A stretch of DNA of 32,027 bases from JADHUC01 sp964617665 (GCA_964617665.1 CAZUAH010000103.1:1-32027); one strand, 5' to 3'. Positions 16,887 through 24,678 are shown, counted from the stretch's first letter. The notes: generated by a model from the letters alone, not told the origin. Numbers and translations are program-made.

Positions 16887-17121
16887 ATTTCAACATAATC
16901 ACTTCAAAACTTTTTTTTTATTTTTTTTTTTTTAAACCCCACTACCCGAAAACTAGGCTCTGACGAAGCATTAGGGAAACCAGAGATCCACTGCTAGCGT
17001 CGGCGAAAGCTGCTGCAAACTGGCCTGGACCCTTCTGATCGCTTCTGCGAAACTTCCCGCCCTTATTTAGGCGGATGAACTCCGCTGGCTTCTTCTCTCC
17101 AATTCCCTTCCTCGTTCTGAT

Positions 17122-17126
17122 GGAGG
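17122..17126 (+). promoter_or_regulatory. Ribosome binding site deciding a GTG start
   Basis: GGAGG lies seven bases before the GTG at 17134 and supports that codon as the start. Confidence 0.7.
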
Positions 17127-17133
17127 TATCGCC

Positions 17134-17670
17134 GTGTACAACTCGCGGTTAACCATTCTGGTGCTGTTTGTCGTGTTTCCCATTGCTGCCAGCGCCCACG
17201 CGGCCGAGTCAAGCTGGAAACTGCCAAATCTGAATCCCTTCGCCAAGAAAACCACTTCCGAACCGTCCTACAGGGTATCGGACCAACCAAAAAGCGGTTG
17301 GCAAATGCCGAAGTTACCGAAGGTCAATCTGCCGAAAGTGAATCTAAAGCCGCCGAAGATCAACCTGGTGCCGAAGTGGGCCCGAAGCAAGACCACTAGG
17401 CCCAGCCAACCTACTGGCCCCTCCACATGGGACAAGCTCGTGGATGGCACGAAGAACTTCTTGGGCAAGACGAAAGAAACGCTGACGTCTCCCTTCAAGA
17501 ACTCGTCTACAAGGGCCAGTCGCCCCACCAGCAGCTATCCTTCCGCCCGATCGAAGAAGCCGCCGGAAAGACAGCCTCTGTTTGCCGGGTGGCTGACGCC
17601 GAAGAAGGAAGAGCCAAAACCGCGTATGGCTCCCCACGAGTTCTTAAAACAACCTCGACCAGAATTTTGA
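17134..17670 (+). CDS. Small secreted basic Pro/Lys-rich protein
   Basis: Hypothetical exported protein of 178 residues starting at GTG, which has an ideal GGAGG site. A signal peptide (about residues 1-24, ending AHAAES) is followed by a low-complexity basic chain rich in Pro, Lys and Ser. Near residues 54-79 a short motif repeats: KLPKVNL, PKVNL, KPPKINLVPKW. Other recurring patches are NPFAKK and SPFKNS. No enzyme motif is visible. Such chains often bind acidic polymers or cell-surface material, but that is a guess. It is convergent with carA, only 13 bases between the stops, and no clear terminator separates them. Confidence 0.75.
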   Translation: MYNSRLTILVLFVVFPIAASAHAAESSWKLPNLNPFAKKTTSEPSYRVSDQPKSGWQMPKLPKVNLPKVNLKPPKINLVPKWARSKTTRPSQPTGPSTWDKLVDGTKNFLGKTKETLTSPFKNSSTRASRPTSSYPSARSKKPPERQPLFAGWLTPKKEEPKPRMAPHEFLKQPRPEF

Positions 17671-17683
17671 GCCGCCGCCTCGG

Positions 17684-18808
17684 CTACATCATGCTTCGGA
17701 ATTGCTGGAACAGATAGCGGCTGTCGTGCGGTCCGGATGATGCCTCCGGGTGATACTGTACGCTGAAGGCCGGCAGCTCACGATGACGTAGACCTGCGAC
17801 TGTGTCGTCGTTCAGATTGCGATGAGTGATCTCTAAGTCAGCAGGAAGCGATTCTTCTTCGACGGCAAACCCGTGATTCTGCGCGGTGATCTCGACGCTG
17901 CCGCTATCCAGATTCAATACCGGCTGGTTGGCCCCGCGATGCCCGAACTTCAATTTGAAGGTCTTAGCCCCGCACGCCAAGCCGAACAGTTGGTGGCCTA
18001 GACAAATCCCAAAGATGGGTTTCTTGCCCAGCAAACCGCGAATTGACTCGACTGCATACTCGATCGGTTCAGGGTCACCGGGGCCATTCGATAGAAAAAC
18101 GCCGTCGGGATCTTGGGCAAGTACGTCCTCAGCCGTCGCTGTGCCCGGCAGAATGGTCACGCGACACCCCACATCGTAGAGGTGCCGTGCGATGTTCCAC
18201 TTCATGCCAAAATCCAATGCCACCACATGGGCAGATTCTGGTTCGTACTCTGATGGCCCCGCTTCGTCGTGCAGATGCGCAAGGCTGTGTAGGCCTGAAT
18301 CCCAGGTCCTGGCCTCGTTGGGGACGCCTTCGCGGACAAGATCGCGACCCACGAGACCGGGGCTGGCCTTTGCCTTGGCTACTAGACTGTCGTCGTCCAG
18401 ATCAATCGTGGACAACATACCTTTCATCGCGCCTTCGATGCGGATGCGGCGTACCAGCGCTCGCGTGTCGATGCCGGCCAAACCAACGATTTTGTGTCGT
18501 CGCAGGTAATCGTCCAGCGATCCTTGTGACCGGAAATTGCTGGCGATGCGACTGTTCTCGCGCACGATGAAGCCCGCCAGGTGTGGCTTTTCGCTTTCCA
18601 CGTCTTCGTCGTTGACGCCGTAGTTGCCAATCTCGGGGTACGTCATCGTGACGATCTGGCCGCGATAGCTTGGATCGGTCAAGATCTCCTGGTACCCAGT
18701 CATCGAAGTGTTGAAGACCACCTCGCCGTCCACTTCGCCTCGCGCACCAAAGGAGGTGCCAGTGAACACGGTTCCGTCTTCCAGTGCCAGTTTTGCCGTT
18801 TGTGTCAT
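17684..18808 (-). CDS. carA: Carbamoyl-phosphate synthase small (glutaminase) subunit
   Basis: Glutamine amidotransferase subunit that hydrolyses glutamine and passes ammonia to the CarB large subunit for carbamoyl phosphate, the entry to pyrimidine and arginine synthesis in the cytoplasm. From the ATG at 18808 it has 374 residues. The N-terminal CPSase domain (LALEDGTVFTGTSFG, TSMTGYQEILTDPSY) leads to a class I glutaminase domain with Cys269 in FGICLGHQ and His353 and Glu355 in VQYHPEAS. This numbering equals that of the E. coli enzyme. The frame is open up to 18856, but homology starts at 18808. carB is not in the window. The 368-base upstream spacer contains a structured RNA on the opposite strand. 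A TATAAT lies on the minus strand at 19028-19023 but without a good -35. Confidence 0.95.
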   Translation of the reverse strand: MTQTAKLALEDGTVFTGTSFGARGEVDGEVVFNTSMTGYQEILTDPSYRGQIVTMTYPEIGNYGVNDEDVESEKPHLAGFIVRENSRIASNFRSQGSLDDYLRRHKIVGLAGIDTRALVRRIRIEGAMKGMLSTIDLDDDSLVAKAKASPGLVGRDLVREGVPNEARTWDSGLHSLAHLHDEAGPSEYEPESAHVVALDFGMKWNIARHLYDVGCRVTILPGTATAEDVLAQDPDGVFLSNGPGDPEPIEYAVESIRGLLGKKPIFGICLGHQLFGLACGAKTFKLKFGHRGANQPVLNLDSGSVEITAQNHGFAVEEESLPADLEITHRNLNDDTVAGLRHRELPAFSVQYHPEASSGPHDSRYLFQQFRSMM

Positions 18809-18816
18809 GGTCCAAC

Positions 18817-18843
18817 TTGACTTTTTGCGCGGGTTGCTAAAGT
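18817..18843 (+). promoter_or_regulatory. Candidate promoter of the small RNA
   Basis: TTGACT (18817-18822), a short 15-base spacer and TAAAGT (18838-18843) preceded by TGC, an extended -10 motif. The start would be near 18850. Confidence 0.4.
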
Positions 18844-18849
18844 TGCATT

Positions 18850-18967
18850 GCCGCAATACCCGATAGGGCAGGTACGGCTGTGGGTCTCCGGCCGATGGTT
18901 AATCCATCTGGCCGGTCAGCCGATCTTCGAGGACTCTTGCTGCGGCGAGCAAGAGTCCTCATTTTTT
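18850..18967 (+). ncRNA. Putative small structured RNA ending in an intrinsic terminator
   Basis: About 118 bases with no credible reading frame but strong structure. CGGCTG (18875-18880) pairs with CAGCCG (18917-18922). Inside, CCGGCCGATGG (18888-18898) pairs with CCATC-T-GGCCGG (18904-18915), one bulged T and a five-base loop. A perfect terminator follows at 18929-18967. The T-run exists only on the plus strand, so the RNA should be read rightward, opposite to carA. I tried 4.5S/SRP, 6S, tmRNA and common riboswitch signatures by eye and found no match. It may be a free small RNA, or an antisense to the carA leader. The 5' end is set only by a promoter guess. Confidence 0.5.
18929..18967 (+). 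terminator. Strong intrinsic terminator
   Basis: A perfect 13-bp stem (18929-18941 with 18948-18960), loop GCGGCG, followed by ATTTTTT. Nothing protein-coding ends upstream on this strand, which is why an RNA gene is proposed. Confidence 0.88.
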
Positions 18968-19068
18968 GCGCGTGAGCGGAATCGTAGAGCACTCGATCCC
19001 ATCGCTGCAGATTTGGCGGTGGATTATAGCCTTGACCTCTCTGCCGGAATAGGACTCGTCTCCTAACA

Positions 19069-19097
19069 TTGTCCCACCAGCGCAGGTTCGCTATAAT
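19069..19097 (+). promoter_or_regulatory. ispF operon promoter
   Basis: TTGTCC (19069-19074), a 17-base spacer and a perfect TATAAT (19092-19097), giving a leader of about 70 bases before ispF. Confidence 0.65.
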
Positions 19098-19162
19098 CGC
19101 GGCCAGCAAACGGACGAGGCCACGTAAAGCCGCACGCAGTAAGAGGTTACTCATCCGTAGGT

Positions 19163-19169
19163 AAGGAGG
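19163..19169 (+). promoter_or_regulatory. Shine-Dalgarno site that points to an ACG start
   Basis: AAGGAGG, a full-strength site, lies seven bases before ACG at 19177. No ATG, GTG or TTG is at the right distance in the ispF frame. Confidence 0.75.
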
Positions 19170-19176
19170 CTGTACC

Positions 19177-19662
19177 ACGGCCAAGACACGGGTAGGCATC
19201 GGACACGACACGCATCGCTTGGCCGAAGGGGGGCCGCTCAGACTGGGCGGAATCGACATCCCGCACGATTGCCATTTGGCCGGTCACAGCGACGCCGACG
19301 TGCTCTTGCATGCCGTGACGGATGCCTTACTCGGAGCCGCGTCGCTGGGAGACATCGGCGAGTTGTTCCCCAACACGGACGAAGCGAACCGAGATCGGGA
19401 TTCCGCCGAGATGTTGCAGATTGCCTGTCGGGAAGTCGTTGACGTCGGGTATGCGATCGTGAATCTCGACTGCATCGTGTTCGCACAACGGCCCAAGCTG
19501 AGCCCCCACAAGACCGCCATTCGCCAACGGATCGGTGACATATTGAGCATTTCGCCGGACGAAGTCGGCCTAAAGGCAAAGACGGGCGAAGGCGTCGGGC
19601 CGGTTGGCAATGAAGAGGTGATCATGGCGCAATGTGTGGCGCTGCTGGAGCAAACAAGCTGA
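19177..19662 (+). CDS. ispF: 2-C-methyl-D-erythritol 2,4-cyclodiphosphate synthase, apparent ACG start
   Basis: Makes the cyclodiphosphate intermediate of the MEP isoprenoid pathway in the cytoplasm as a homotrimer. From ACG it has 161 residues, the usual length. Zinc ligands are visible: Asp and His of GHDTHRL (about residues 11 and 13) and His of LAGHSDADVLLHAV (about 45). The frame is open only back to a TAA at 19162-19164. The first standard start codon is TTG at 19219, but that would delete GHDTH and both metal ligands, so it cannot be the true start. ACG at 19177 in the context ACCACGGCC has an ideal AAGGAGG. Either a rare non-standard start or an ATG-to-ACG change or error explains this. 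It is first in an operon with cysS, ruvC and ruvA. Confidence 0.9.
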   Translation, partial: TAKTRVGIGHDTHRLAEGGPLRLGGIDIPHDCHLAGHSDADVLLHAVTDALLGAASLGDIGELFPNTDEANRDRDSAEMLQIACREVVDVGYAIVNLDCIVFAQRPKLSPHKTAIRQRIGDILSISPDEVGLKAKTGEGVGPVGNEEVIMAQCVALLEQTS

Positions 19663-19695
19663 CACTTTGGATTTTCCTGAGGTCAAGAGACTGAC

Positions 19696-21228
19696 ATGAG
19701 CATTCGCGTCTACAACACGCTAACGAAGACGAAAGAGCCATTCGAACCGGTTACGCCGGGCAAAGTCGGGATCTATCTGTGCGGTCCCACTGTCTATGAT
19801 AAGGCGCACATCGGCCACATGGTCGGACCGGTTATCTTTGACACGATCAAACGCTACCTGGTCTACAGCGGCTTCGACGTCACGTGGGTGGTGAACATCA
19901 CCGACGTGGACGACAAACTGATCAAGAAGGCCACCGAACGCGGCATTTCGATGATGGAGGTAGCCGAAGAGAACACGGCAGATTACCTCTCGAATCTGGA
20001 AGGGCTCGGTGTGGATCAGATCGATCACATGCCGAAAGCCACCGAGAACATCGACGAGATCATCGGTTTCATCGAAGGGCTGATCGAAAGGGACTTCGCG
20101 TACGAATCCGGTGGCGACGTGTTCTTCGATGTGGGCAAGGATCTTGACTATGGCAAGTTGAGCAACCGCAGCGCGGATAGCCAGCAAGGCGAAGGCGGCG
20201 AGGCTGCGGCAAAGAAGCGTTCGTCGGGCGATTTCGCATTGTGGAAAGCAGCGAAGGCCGACGAACCGGCGTGGGACAGCCCGTGGGGCAAAGGACGCCC
20301 CGGATGGCACATCGAATGCTCGGCGATGAGTCGTGGACTGCTGGGCGAGACATTCGACATTCATGGCGGCGGGTTGGATTTGGTTTTTCCGCACCACGAG
20401 AACGAAGTCGCGCAAAGCGAATGCTGTCACGGCAAGCCCATGGTCAAGTACTGGATGCACAACGGTCTATTGCGAGCGGCAGCCGCGGGAAAGATCGGAG
20501 GACGTGCTGAACGCGATCAGGAGCAGGCCACGACCGAAACGAAGATGAGCCGATCGGAAGGAGCAGGGGGATTGGCCGAGCTAATTGCCCGACGCGGCGG
20601 AGAAGCCATCCGTTTCCTGCTGCTACGTACGCACTACCGCAGTACGATTGCGTTCGGCGAAGAAGGCATCGACGAGGCTGGTTCGGCACTCGATACGTTT
20701 CACCGATTCGCGGAGCGCTATGAACGGATTACCGGTGAAAGCTTCTACGAAATGACGCCAACCGCGCGGCGAACGGACGGCGATTTTGATCCCGGCGACG
20801 ATGCGCTCCTGCAAGAGGTGGCCGAACGTCGAACGAGCTATCTGACCAAGATGGACGACGATTTCAACACGGGTGGTGCTGTCAGCGAAGTGTTTGAGTT
20901 GGTTCGAGCGCTGAACAAGTTCGTTGACCAAGCCAAGCTTGAAGATGCGGCAGCCAGAGACGAGACCGTCCTGGCGTCATTCCGGCGGGGCACTACAACG
21001 TTACGCGAACTGACGGCGCTGTTGGGAGTGGTGTGCCGCCCGCCCGAAAAGAAAGCTGGTGGGGACAACGAGTTGGTTGGAGAGTTGCTGGATCTGCTTG
21101 TGGATCTACGCACCGAGTCGCGCAAGAAGAAGGACTTCGCCACCGCCGATCGGATTCGCGACTCGCTGGACGGATTGGGAGTGACAATCGAGGATCGCAA
21201 GGAAGGCACGCTTTGGCGGATTCAGTAG
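19696..21228 (+). CDS. cysS: Cysteinyl-tRNA synthetase
   Basis: Class I aminoacyl-tRNA synthetase charging tRNA-Cys, 510 residues. The signatures are complete: HIGH at 38-41 and KMSRS at 283-287. Zinc-site residues are C29 in YLCGPT, C208 in HIECS, and H233 or H234 and E237 in FPHHENE, matching the E. coli layout. Between HNG (255-257) and KMSRS about 25 residues are present instead of about seven, an insertion rich in Ala, Glu and Gln next to the active-site loop. A Gly/Ala-rich stretch (162-175) is also extended. It follows ispF by 33 bases, and its stop is 2 bases before ruvC, so translation is probably coupled. Confidence 0.95.
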   Translation: MSIRVYNTLTKTKEPFEPVTPGKVGIYLCGPTVYDKAHIGHMVGPVIFDTIKRYLVYSGFDVTWVVNITDVDDKLIKKATERGISMMEVAEENTADYLSNLEGLGVDQIDHMPKATENIDEIIGFIEGLIERDFAYESGGDVFFDVGKDLDYGKLSNRSADSQQGEGGEAAAKKRSSGDFALWKAAKADEPAWDSPWGKGRPGWHIECSAMSRGLLGETFDIHGGGLDLVFPHHENEVAQSECCHGKPMVKYWMHNGLLRAAAAGKIGGRAERDQEQATTETKMSRSEGAGGLAELIARRGGEAIRFLLLRTHYRSTIAFGEEGIDEAGSALDTFHRFAERYERITGESFYEMTPTARRTDGDFDPGDDALLQEVAERRTSYLTKMDDDFNTGGAVSEVFELVRALNKFVDQAKLEDAAARDETVLASFRRGTTTLRELTALLGVVCRPPEKKAGGDNELVGELLDLLVDLRTESRKKKDFATADRIRDSLDGLGVTIEDRKEGTLWRIQ

Positions 21229-21230
21229 CC

Positions 21231-21749
21231 ATGCCCAACGAGCCAAAGTCCGAGATCATTCTGGGGATCGATCCCGGCTTGAACATCACCGGGTACGGCG
21301 TCGTGGAAGTGACGGACAGAGGTCCCAGGTTGCGGGAAGGCGGTGTCGTACGCAGTCGGCGCGGGAGTTCGTTGGAAGAGAAGCTAGTGGAAATCCACCG
21401 AGGCGTGACCGATGTACTTGCCTCGTTCAAGCCATCGGCAATGGCCATCGAGGAGTTGTACTCGCACTACGAACGACCGCGGACTGCGATCTTGATGGGC
21501 CACGCACGTGGGGTCATTTGCCTGGCCGCGTCGCAAGTCGGTGTGCCGATCAATCACTACGGGGCAACGCACGTCAAGAAGATGCTGACCGGCAGCGGCC
21601 GCGCGCCCAAGTCGCAGGTCCAGATGGCGATTTGCCGCGAGTTCGGATTGCCTCAGGCACCGGATCCGCCCGACGTGGCCGATGCCCTGGCAGTCGCACT
21701 CTGTCATGTTCAGTTCGGGCGGACTGCGGCGCGTCTTTCCGCGACGTAG
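21231..21749 (+). CDS. ruvC: Holliday junction resolvase RuvC
   Basis: Endonuclease that cuts four-way DNA junctions as a dimer in recombination repair, 172 residues. The catalytic acidic residues are D14 in LGIDPG, E74 in AIEELY, and D148 and D151 in PPDVADALAVAL, the standard RuvC set. The frame continues upstream inside cysS, but the ATG at 21231, two bases after the cysS stop, gives the family's normal N-terminus. There is no strong ribosome site, consistent with translational coupling to cysS. ruvA follows 54 bases later; ruvB is not in the window. Confidence 0.93.
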   Translation: MPNEPKSEIILGIDPGLNITGYGVVEVTDRGPRLREGGVVRSRRGSSLEEKLVEIHRGVTDVLASFKPSAMAIEELYSHYERPRTAILMGHARGVICLAASQVGVPINHYGATHVKKMLTGSGRAPKSQVQMAICREFGLPQAPDPPDVADALAVALCHVQFGRTAARLSAT

Positions 21750-21803
21750 ATGTACAACCGTAGACGGACACATATGCACTCTAATCTGAATGGATGCTGA
21801 CTC

Positions 21804-22427
21804 TTGATCACGAAAATCACAGGGAAACTGCTTTCAGTCGGGGACGATCAGGCCATACTCGAGATCGACGCCTTTGAATACCAGGTTCTGATTCCCGAGT
21901 TCGCCCGCCGGCGGCTTCAAGCGTGCCTGAACGAACCAGTCAGTCTGTACACGCTGCACTATATGGAAGGGAACCCGGCTCACGGCCGCCTGACACCGCG
22001 TTTGGTCGGTTTTCTGACGGAAGTGGAACGCGAGTTTTTCGAGTTGTTCTGCTCGGTTGACGGCGTGGGCGTTAAGAAGGCTCTGCGAGCGATGGTGCGC
22101 CCCGTGCAGGATGTGGCCGGCCTGATCGAGGAGCAAAGCACCAAAGGCCTTTCCGCATTGCCTGGAATCGGTCCGGCGACCGCGGAACGAATCATCGCAA
22201 AACTACGCCGCAAGATGCCGAAGTTCGCCCTGCTGGTGGCGGGCGAGGAGAGTTACGAGGCTGATGTCGAGCAGGATGTTGTGCAGGAGACCTTCCAGGT
22301 GCTCCAATCGCTGGGCCACAACGAATCCGAAGCCCGACGATTGCTGGACACTGCACTGGGAGCCAAGAAGAAGTTCAAGGACGTCGAAGCACTGCTGCAG
22401 GCCGTCTACCAACACCGGCACGATTAG
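21804..22427 (+). CDS. ruvA: Holliday junction branch-migration protein RuvA, TTG start
   Basis: Junction-binding subunit of the RuvAB branch-migration motor, 207 residues. The N-terminal OB-fold begins ITKITGKLLSVGDDQAIL. Two helix-hairpin-helix motifs follow, VDGVGVKKALRAM (about 77-89) and LPGIGPATAERIIAKL (about 115-130), then a linker and a C-terminal RuvB-binding domain (about 160-207, LGHNESEARRLLDTAL). The start is TTG at 21804, needed to keep the conserved first strand; the nearby ATG at 21794 is out of frame. It is last in the ispF-cysS-ruvC-ruvA unit, and a terminator follows 37 bases after the stop. Confidence 0.93.
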   Translation: MITKITGKLLSVGDDQAILEIDAFEYQVLIPEFARRRLQACLNEPVSLYTLHYMEGNPAHGRLTPRLVGFLTEVEREFFELFCSVDGVGVKKALRAMVRPVQDVAGLIEEQSTKGLSALPGIGPATAERIIAKLRRKMPKFALLVAGEESYEADVEQDVVQETFQVLQSLGHNESEARRLLDTALGAKKKFKDVEALLQAVYQHRHD

Positions 22428-22464
22428 CATGAGGCTCCCACTTCTTCGCCGGTATATCAGACCC

Positions 22465-22487
22465 GCCACGCCCCGGCGCGGCTTTTT
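22465..22487 (+). terminator. Intrinsic terminator of the ispF-ruvA operon
   Basis: GCCACGCC and GGCGCGGC pair with one A-C mismatch (22465-22482), followed by TTTTT (22483-22487). An outer pair AGACCCG (22459-22465) / CGGGTCT (22492-22498) could form an alternative, longer stem. Confidence 0.7.
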
Positions 22488-23046
22488 GTGACGGGTCTAA
22501 CGAGGGCGCGACTCGGAATCGTTGATCCGAAGTCTCTCAACGATGAGTGTATGCGGGCTTTCTGACCGTGGGTCAGCGGGCGAGTCTGGGGCGGCGGGGG
22601 GCAGCCAGGATTGGTGCGGGCGGACAGGAGTAGCGTTCGACGATTTGCTTCGGAGAGTGGGGCAGCACGGCGGCTGCCGTCGCTCCTCTGCCCAGTTGGC
22701 GGGCTGTCGGCTAGGCGATCGTTTCGGCCAGCGCGGACGCGCGTTCAATGCGGGCCGATCCTATCCGCGTGGTTGATGCCGACTTCAGTCCCGCCAGTCT
22801 CCGCCTTCAACCGATGCCCGCTACGCCACTGAGGAACTCCATGACAACGATGCGATGAGGACGCTACCGTTCGGGCAAACTGCCGTGCTCGACTTGCGGG
22901 GAGCGCATGCCTCGTATGCTCGGAAGCGGGTTCATTCACCTGCCTGGCGGATCTGTGTAATGACAGGCAGCGGGCCGCCGGTCCGTAGTTGCCAGACCGA
23001 ACGTGTGCGGCACTCTGGAGTCCCACGAGGAGGAGCACAGCCTACC
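22488..23046. other. Gene-free stretch beside the IS66 remnant
   Basis: About 560 bases with only short, overlapping frames in every direction and no recognisable product. One minus-strand frame ends with a protein-like tail (ARIERASALAETIA, about 22696-22737), but it is broken by a stop about 30 codons upstream. This is probably decayed or insertion-derived DNA. No clear insertion-sequence end repeats were found. Confidence 0.5.
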
Positions 23047-23850
23047 TTATGCCTGCACCGTCTCAAGTCGTCGCTTGGCTGTGCGATAGCGGCGGTTTTC
23101 CTCCCACCATTCCCGTTCCTCTTCGCGGAATGTTCGAACGTGCTGGGGGTGAGACGATTTCCAGACATCCGGCAACAACTCCTCAAGATTGTCCTCCCCT
23201 TCGGCCAGCCGCTGAAGCACGTCATGCAGGTAGGCCCATACGTCAAGGTCGTGCCCATGGGCACTGGCAATCACCGTCAGGATTACGGACGCTCGCTCGC
23301 CGCCATCGCGACTGCCTAGGAACAGCCAGTTCTTCCGTCCAACGGCGATCCGCCTCGAATCGCGTTCCGCATCGTTGTTGTCGATCGGCAAGCGGCCATC
23401 GCTGAGGAATCGCTTGAGTGCTTCCCAGTTATTGCGCAGATAACCGAGGGCCTTCCCGAGTTTGCTCTTGGGTAACAGCTTTTTGGCAGCCGGGCTCTCC
23501 AAGAGCAATTCTAACTGCCGCATTAACGGGACACTCTCACATCGACGTAGCAACAGACGCGACGTGGCGTCCAAACCAGTGCCACGTTCTTCGACGTCGT
23601 ACAATCTTCGATAGATGGCCAGGATCTGGCTGCTTAACGCGGGCTCCTGTTCACGCGCGTTCCGCACGTAGCGCCGCGCATGGGCGTGGCAAGCGGAAAA
23701 CACGATCCGACCATCGGTCACGTCCTCGATGTTCACATAACCGCTGTAGCAGTCGCCACAGAGCGTTCCTTGGAAATCTTTCAGGAATTCATCCGGCCCC
23801 GCTCGCGATCGATTGTCCGTAAAGGCAAAGGCAACGTATTCTGCGCGATG
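23047..23850 (-). pseudogene. IS66-family transposase remnant, 5' truncated
   Basis: C-terminal part of an IS66 DDE transposase. The reading frame runs from about 23850 to a stop at 23047 with YVAFAFTDNRSR, then GTLCGDCYSGYVNI, the middle of the catalytic domain. The IS66 C-terminal signature follows: LPIDNNDAERDSRRIAVGRK, then NWLFLGSRDGGERASVILTV. The Glu of DNNDAER is the expected third catalytic acid. The frame meets a stop (TAA) about 23850, and the N-terminal half (leucine-zipper, zinc-finger and first catalytic Asp regions) is absent upstream. The accessory tnpA/tnpB genes of IS66 are missing too. A GTG at 23727-23736 could start a 229-residue product but would lack most of the enzyme, so a dead remnant is the best reading. 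Confidence 0.85.
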
Positions 23851-24114
23851 TTAGGGGCGGGCAGATTTTGATCAACCGTTGTCCAGAATGCTCGCGTATA
23901 GTCAAGACTCCACTCGCGCGGCAGTGCCTGTGGTGTGGCTACGATTGGCACGGCACCTAACACAGCATGCCCGCAGAGTCCGGCATCCATGCCGCAACGC
24001 CTTCGATGGTAGTGCAGGCCACGGTGGCGTTGGTAAAATGAACCGTTGTTCGGCGCTGTTTTGCTCCGTTTGGGGCGGCGTCGGGCGTGCGAACCCGTTG
24101 GGCGACCTCGCGTT

Positions 24115-24678
24115 ATGACTTTCCATTTCGACTGTGACTGTGGCGCAAGAATCTCGGTATCACCTGCGATGGCTGGCTCACAGACCGACTGTCGTTGCGG
24201 TCGGACCGTTGCTGTTCCCAGTCTCAGCCAAATGCGGCGCTGCTCGGGGGATGCCCCCTATGCAAGCAATGCGCTGGATGCGATTCACCTAGCATGTGCC
24301 CAGGGTGCGTTACCTGGCAACGCGTGTGTGGAGTGCGGCCAGCCGACTGAGGACCGGATCCTCTGCCATGTGATCTGCGAACGTTCGTTTCGCAAACGGT
24401 CGCTCGTCAATGACACGGCGGAAGAGAGCTTCGCCGCCTATTTGACAGGATTGATTGTCCCGTTCGTCGGTCTCGTTAGGCTGGTACGCTCCGGATTGCG
24501 TACGCGCGTGGAGGTCGAGCAATTTGGCAGAGACACGAGCATCGAGATCGCATTGTGCTTGTGTGGCTATTGCAGGCCATCTGTCGGCCGGCTCAGGCGT
24601 CTGGCATCCCGTATCCCCGAATACCAGCAACTGTTGGCGGAGTACCCACGAGCTCGTGTAAGATTGGAGGCGGAGTAG
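24115..24678 (+). CDS. Hypothetical protein with zinc-ribbon-like N-terminus
   Basis: Unrecognised protein of 187 residues from the ATG at 24115. The start, FDCDCGARISVSPAMAGSQT followed by DCRCGRTVAVPS, is the planctomycete-type zinc ribbon with two CxC pairs. A second cysteine cluster CVECGQPTEDRILCHVICE (about 75-93) could hold another metal. A hydrophobic segment (about 113-127, YLTGLIVPFVGLVRLV) may be membrane-associated. Near the end is CLCGYCRPSVGRL, a third Cys cluster. The frame is open further upstream to 24046, but the ribbon begins at 24115. There is no strong ribosome site. The neighbouring membrane-anchored gene lies 221 bases on. Confidence 0.6.
   Translation: MTFHFDCDCGARISVSPAMAGSQTDCRCGRTVAVPSLSQMRRCSGDAPYASNALDAIHLACAQGALPGNACVECGQPTEDRILCHVICERSFRKRSLVNDTAEESFAAYLTGLIVPFVGLVRLVRSGLRTRVEVEQFGRDTSIEIALCLCGYCRPSVGRLRRLASRIPEYQQLLAEYPRARVRLEAE

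Larger units (their letters stand above)
16733..17133. other. Gene-free stretch containing the scaffold gap
   Basis: It holds a broken palindrome (16825-16876), the run of Ns, and poly-T with an AT-rich patch (about 16887-16935). I see no gene in the rest; the last part carries the GGAGG site of the next gene. Confidence 0.6.
18809..19176. other. carA-ispF divergent spacer
   Basis: No protein-coding gene is seen. It holds a probable small structured RNA with an intrinsic terminator (+), the ispF promoter and its Shine-Dalgarno site, and a possible minus-strand TATAAT for carA. Confidence 0.6.

Noticed and set aside
19219..19221. TTG as the ispF start
   Set aside because: It would delete the GHDTH segment with two metal ligands and lies 49 bases from the Shine-Dalgarno site.
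21033..21230. Longer RuvC overlapping cysS
   Set aside because: The conserved N-terminal strand with D14 begins just after the ATG at 21231; upstream is the cysS frame shifted.
22497..23038. Two adjacent minus-strand frames of 83 and 97 codons
   Set aside because: Composition is shadow-like, with no ribosome site and no recognisable motif.
23995..24032. CAACGCC/GGCGTTG hairpin before the 24115 gene
   Set aside because: Only seven base pairs across a long loop; not distinct from chance at this GC content.
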